Of a stretch of DNA of 9,156 nucleotides, positions 6,801 to 9,156 are shown in pieces. Origin of the DNA: DALYJJ01 sp031969915 (GTDB lineage Bacteria > Acidobacteriota > Terriglobia > Bryobacterales > Bryobacteraceae); assembly GCA_031969915.1 (NCBI GenBank), contig DALYJJ010000204.1:1-9156 (forward strand), read 5' to 3'. A model generated the notes under the pieces. The model did no database searches, was not told where the DNA came from, and saw only the letters and a program-made list of their open reading frames with translations. A program made the position numbers and the translations under genes. Every line of letters starts with the position of its first letter. Positions within the stretch are counted from its first letter, which is position 1.

Positions 6801-8477
6801 GGTCACGGGATTGCCGTCGTAGTCGCGCAGCTCGACAAGGAAGGCCGCCCTCTGCCCGCGCTCCACCACGTATTGAGCGGGCTCGACGTGCGCCACAAAA
6901 CTGCCGACGGTGGCCAGCACCGAACCGGCGCCGGCGATTTCGCGGTTCGCGTCGTCGGTCACTCGCGCTTCAATCCGGTACCGCGCGTCGTGCCCGTCCA
7001 GGCGTGTTTCGATTTTCACCTTGAGCCGCCCGTCGGCGTCCAGCGTGCCCTCCTGCTCGTCGGCCTGCTCGTCCACCCAGTCGCCGCCGGCCTCTTGCCC
7101 TTGTTCTTCGTCCAGGTCGTCGGCGTAGGCCGGATACCAGTATCGCGTCTTGTGCACGGCGTACTTCACTTTGGCGTTGGCCACCGGTTCGCCGAAGTAG
7201 TACCGCGCCTCGATGGCCGCTTCCACCGCCTCGCCCTGCAGCACGCGGCGCTTCGACGGCGTTACCTTCACTTCGTACTCCGGCTTCCGGTACTCCTCCA
7301 CTTGGAAGCTACCCGATACCTGCGCCGCGCCGCTCTTGACCTCCAACTGGTAGTAGCCGAGCGCCGCCGTCTCCGGAACGGTGAACGACCCGTTGACCGT
7401 TCCCAAGGCCGACACCGCGGCCTTCTGTTTCACCACGGAATTGCCTTCGCTGTCCTGAATGTCGATGTCCACCTCACGCGCCGAGGGGATCCGGTACCCC
7501 GCACCCATCTGCGCCCGCAGCACGGCGCGGTACTTCACTTCGTGGCCGGGCCGGTAGACGGGCCGGTCCGTGTAGACGTAGCCCACCCAGTTCCGCTCGC
7601 CGCTCGCGCCCAGAGAGTACCCGTAGGCCGCCGTGGCCGCGAAGTCCTCGCCCTTCTTGGCAAGCACAATGACGTCGCCCAGGTTCTCGCCTTCCACTTC
7701 GAACTCCACGCGCCCGTCGCTCTCGGTCACGGTCCTCGCCAGTTGCAGTTTCTTCGACCACGCGGACACCGCGCAGTCCGGAACCCCTTCGCCGGTATCC
7801 CTGCGCACCACCCGCGCCATCATGCGCCCCGGTGCGCCCTTCGTGAGCACCACCAGCTCGGTGACCTGAACGATGGTGAACGCGCGTAATTTCCCGTCCG
7901 TCGCCTCCACCACGTAAACGCCTTTCCCGGGGATCTCCAGGGGAATGGAGCTGGACTCCCAGGGGTTCGCCCGCGTCAGAGGCTGTTGCCAGGTGCTGAC
8001 CAATTGCTGCGGGTTGAGGACCGGCACGGCGGCGTAGTTCACCGCGGAGGGAGCCGCTTTCCGGGAAGGCGGCGTGTACATCGATCGCCGGATTTCGGCC
8101 CGCGCGTCGCCGCTGAACTGCGCCCGAAACACATTCCGCACCCAAACCTGCGTCCGCCTCTTGAACCGGTGGAACTTCTCGAGGGGCGTCTTCGCCTCCT
8201 CGGCGCCGGCCACCGGGCGCGGCTGCGGTGCGGTCCCGAAGCGGTGCGCCTCCTCAAGCGACTGGAAGAACTTCACCGGGTTGTTGATGCGGTAGACGCG
8301 CATCTCCACCACCTGCACGCCGCTTCCATACAACTGGACCACGGGCTTTTCTCCGGGCCCAAACGTGCGATTCACGGCCAGCGAGAAGAATCCCTCGGAC
8401 CCGCCGGCTTCGTCGTCCTGGGCGAGGGCCGGGACCAGAAGCAACCCCACGAGCAACAAGGCGTGTAAGCGGCGCAT
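3849..8477 (-). CDS. Secreted bacterial alpha-2-macroglobulin with thioester
   Basis: This 1542-residue protein is within the usual 1500-1900 range for bacterial alpha-2-macroglobulins, which trap and inhibit proteases in the envelope. A signal peptide (MRRLHALLLVGLLLVPALA) is followed by Gln at the expected cleavage site and has no lipobox cysteine, so it is predicted to be soluble or periplasmic, not a lipoprotein. N-terminal macroglobulin (MG) domains include the typical TDRPVYRPG at about residue 303. The likely bait region runs from about 780 to 845, after VVDEAIYAV and before AFPDTAFW. The central A2M domain follows (FWAASLRTDGGG; FPDALTTWRATA). The thioester domain carries FPYGCVEQ with C1063 and Q1066, then EDGGWGWW and MTPYVLAGLEQA. 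A C-terminal MG-like receptor-type domain (about 1390-1520) ends the chain. An acidic insert lies at about 449-479. The gene starts 3 bp after the DUF1175 stop and overlaps the membrane-protein start by 4 bp. Protease trapping is family knowledge; target proteases are unknown. Confidence 0.95.
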   Translation of the reverse strand: MRRLHALLLVGLLLVPALAQDDEAGGSEGFFSLAVNRTFGPGEKPVVQLYGSGVQVVEMRVYRINNPVKFFQSLEEAHRFGTAPQPRPVAGAEEAKTPLEKFHRFKRRTQVWVRNVFRAQFSGDARAEIRRSMYTPPSRKAAPSAVNYAAVPVLNPQQLVSTWQQPLTRANPWESSSIPLEIPGKGVYVVEATDGKLRAFTIVQVTELVVLTKGAPGRMMARVVRRDTGEGVPDCAVSAWSKKLQLARTVTESDGRVEFEVEGENLGDVIVLAKKGEDFAATAAYGYSLGASGERNWVGYVYTDRPVYRPGHEVKYRAVLRAQMGAGYRIPSAREVDIDIQDSEGNSVVKQKAAVSALGTVNGSFTVPETAALGYYQLEVKSGAAQVSGSFQVEEYRKPEYEVKVTPSKRRVLQGEAVEAAIEARYYFGEPVANAKVKYAVHKTRYWYPAYADDLDEEQGQEAGGDWVDEQADEQEGTLDADGRLKVKIETRLDGHDARYRIEARVTDDANREIAGAGSVLATVGSFVAHVEPAQYVVERGQRAAFLVELRDYDGNPVTGDFSARVRRWEWNRGGGGPSVYETTGRTDAQGRGRFELAAERSGSFLAEVTARTPEGREVRDTAYVWVSGPGDAWGGSRQERLQIVTDKKSYRPGETARGLIVTGVPKASLLIGYEGKDLFGTQTLNIEGPSTTIEVPIKREYTPNFFVAVTFLRDGQLYQGLKNIKVPPIDQQLAVTLTSSKAEYKPGEPATFTIEAKDRDGRPSSAEFSLGVVDEAIYAVRREMLPEMLSFFYGNSWNRVSYSSSLSYYFQGEAGKRPMQLARLKAPSLAQLKPERLVDPSIRKAFPDTAFWAASLRTDGGGRASAQFSFPDALTTWRATARGVTEDTRVGSAVHRVIVRKNLVLRLTTPRFLREGDEVTVSALVQNYLAETKKARVSLDVQGLEVLEGGVREVEVPSKGTAKVDYRLKARPGAKAVLLGKALTNEESDGLELTLPVLPFGVKLTDARSGSIAAPSGEGAATLVFPAKSVETSRGLEISVTPSIAGTLFGALEYLTGFPYGCVEQTMSSFVPNIVVSRTLQDLNLKSKVDPAELRKMVRAGVDRLNGFQHEDGGWGWWKDDASHPFMTPYVLAGLEQARRAGYNVETGALERAAEWIRQNQEAKGTQPDQRAYMAYAMALHGAANRPVLDKAFAARPSMTAYGLAFLGLALREAKDPRGEEIAAQLEGMAQQTEVEAWWPSQRDQLLDFSVDATPETTAYAMKFLTAARPQSPLLPKAAAWLVNHRGGGYYWTSTKQTAMVIHGVADYLKLGGELKPNSQVTVSVNGRQVLTRRFTEADALAPGAVTLKLAPSEFGGSKADVKVTKSGDGRVYWSARATYYSTEDSVSRGDGGMGISREYFKLAAAKVSDRIVYDLQPLQGPLAPGDTVAVRLTLKAPGQRFLMIEDPIPAGAELIERDQLYQLNEQPRWWGYTYTRRELRDDRVALFQTYFDGAEARDYVYLMKIVNPGLYRVSPGRAEPMYQPGTMATSSSRTMEVRKP
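5280..5291 (-). other. Thioester motif CVEQ of the alpha-2-macroglobulin
   Basis: The codons for C1063, V1064, E1065 and Q1066 lie here, in the context FPYGCVEQTMSS. In this family the Cys side chain and the Gln carbonyl form an internal thioester that is exposed when a protease cuts the bait region and then links covalently to the attacker. The motif is intact, so covalent trapping is possible in principle. Confidence 0.9.
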
Positions 8478-8480
8478 AGG

Positions 8481-9156
8481 CTATATCGTGTCCTTCAGTA
8501 TCTTCCAGCGGTGGACGCCGAGGAAGTTCGGGTTTCCGATCAATGGACGCCAACGCGGCTCCGGATGCACCAGAAGTTCGGCGATGGCAGGCCGCCGGAC
8601 TTCGCCCGGCCACTTGCCAACCGGCCCGGTGTGATACACGGCGTGTGTACCCAGGAAGACCATCGCATGGAACGGCATCGACTGCTCAAGCTGGCGGTAG
8701 AACAGCAAGTCGCCGCGCTGGGCACGTGCCAGGTCGCGGCCCACCAGCCAGGTGTTGTGGCGCATCAGCGTCTCCGCGTCGGCGAACTGCGCAAAGGCTT
8801 CGCCGCCGGGGCGATAGGGCCCGGGCTTTATGCGAAACAGATTGGCGCCGAGCGGCGTGAACGGGTACTGATATTTCTCGATTTCGCCGCGCAGCGCTTC
8901 GCGATAGGCGAACCGCAGCAGCGCCCCGCAATCCACGACTTCGGCGGGCGGCGGTTGCGCGTCGTACTGCGCCTCCGCGATCCCGCTGAAACGGCGCAGA
9001 AACACCGCCCGGTCTCCGTCCGCGTCCAACCGCAGCGCGTCCGGAAAGCCGTCTTCGTCGAGGTCGGATGCGTCGGCTTCCACGCGCACGGTGAAACGCA
9101 ACGGCGGCCCTGGAGTCACCTCCACCAGGGCCTCCCCCGGCAGCACCCCGGCCCGG
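8481..9156 (-). CDS. DUF1175 (YfaT-like) protein, N-terminus outside window
   Basis: The frame is open through the right edge; at least 224 residues are visible, and a GTG at 9146 is probably internal, because the codons before it continue the same style of sequence. The start and any signal peptide are therefore missing. Counting from that GTG, residues 25-45 hold Asp-rich turns (D28-x-D30-x-D32-G and D41-A-D43-G-D45) like a calcium-binding loop. VDCGALLRFAYREAL places a candidate nucleophile C73. RGDLLFYRQ, FHAMVFLG (H160) and VYHTGP (H172) follow. This order (Asp-Cys, then GDLLF, then His-x-x-x-x-x-Gly, then His) resembles NlpC/P60 cysteine peptidases, which cut peptidoglycan stem peptides. 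Family membership in DUF1175 rests on the C-terminal pattern HPEPRWRP, NPNFLGVHRW and on its position directly before an alpha-2-macroglobulin, as yfaT is beside yfaS in E. coli. It ends 3 bp before the macroglobulin ATG, so the two are an operon. Confidence 0.82.
   Translation of the reverse strand, partial: RAGVLPGEALVEVTPGPPLRFTVRVEADASDLDEDGFPDALRLDADGDRAVFLRRFSGIAEAQYDAQPPPAEVVDCGALLRFAYREALRGEIEKYQYPFTPLGANLFRIKPGPYRPGGEAFAQFADAETLMRHNTWLVGRDLARAQRGDLLFYRQLEQSMPFHAMVFLGTHAVYHTGPVGKWPGEVRRPAIAELLVHPEPRWRPLIGNPNFLGVHRWKILKDTI

Noticed and set aside
6873..7889. 338-codon open frame on the plus strand inside the macroglobulin gene
   Set aside because: It has the same His/Arg/Val-rich shadow composition and lies fully opposite conserved macroglobulin domains.
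1..9156. CRISPR arrays, insertion sequences, tRNA or rRNA genes
   Set aside because: I saw no regularly spaced repeats, transposase motifs, terminal inverted repeats of element size, or tRNA/rRNA-like sequence in the window.

Overview
The window is a GC-rich (clearly above 60% by eye), tightly packed stretch of bacterial chromosome. Its third-position GC is so high that long ORFs appear opposite the real genes. The mix of a DUF1579-like protein, a DinB-type remnant, a SpoIID-domain protein outside any sporulation context, and a secreted alpha-2-macroglobulin suggests an Acidobacteriota genome of the Solibacter/Bryobacter kind. That assignment is an inference from gene content and protein style; there is no rRNA or marker gene here to settle it.

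Left part (1-1321). A possible short transcript unit with a TATACT box, two small hairpins and a strong bidirectional terminator opens the window (1-109). A DUF1579-like gene runs leftward into that terminator (107-559). Divergent from it lies a decayed DinB/YfiT-like gene (627-874), whose two ends are recognisable but sit in different frames, with the middle missing. A YbgC/4HBT-type acyl-CoA thioesterase follows (914-1321), with a TATACT box so close to its ATG that its mRNA may be leaderless.

Centre (1296-3284). The ATG of a 662-residue secreted protein overlaps the thioesterase end by 26 bp. This protein joins three enzymatic modules: a short penicillin-binding-type transpeptidase (STLK, SCN and KTGT motifs), a SpoIID/LytB-type domain, and a C-terminal zinc-peptidase-like HExxH module resembling the peptidase MA family. 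This fusion is the most unusual single gene in the window.

Right part (3235-9156, minus strand). Three genes read leftward as a tight operon: a DUF1175 (YfaT-like) secreted protein cut by the window edge, a 1542-residue alpha-2-macroglobulin with an intact CVEQ thioester motif and signal peptide, and a six-helix membrane protein coupled by an ATGA overlap. The operon meets the fusion gene tail to tail with a 50 bp overlap of coding sequence.

Taken together, the right two thirds look like an envelope-defence or envelope-maintenance locus. A thioester protease trap, an NlpC/P60-looking DUF1175 protein and a peptidoglycan-synthesis/remodelling fusion sit side by side. This parallels the enterobacterial pairings of alpha-2-macroglobulins with PbpC or with the yfa cluster, but with a different domain arrangement. 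The functional link is inferred from proximity and domain content.
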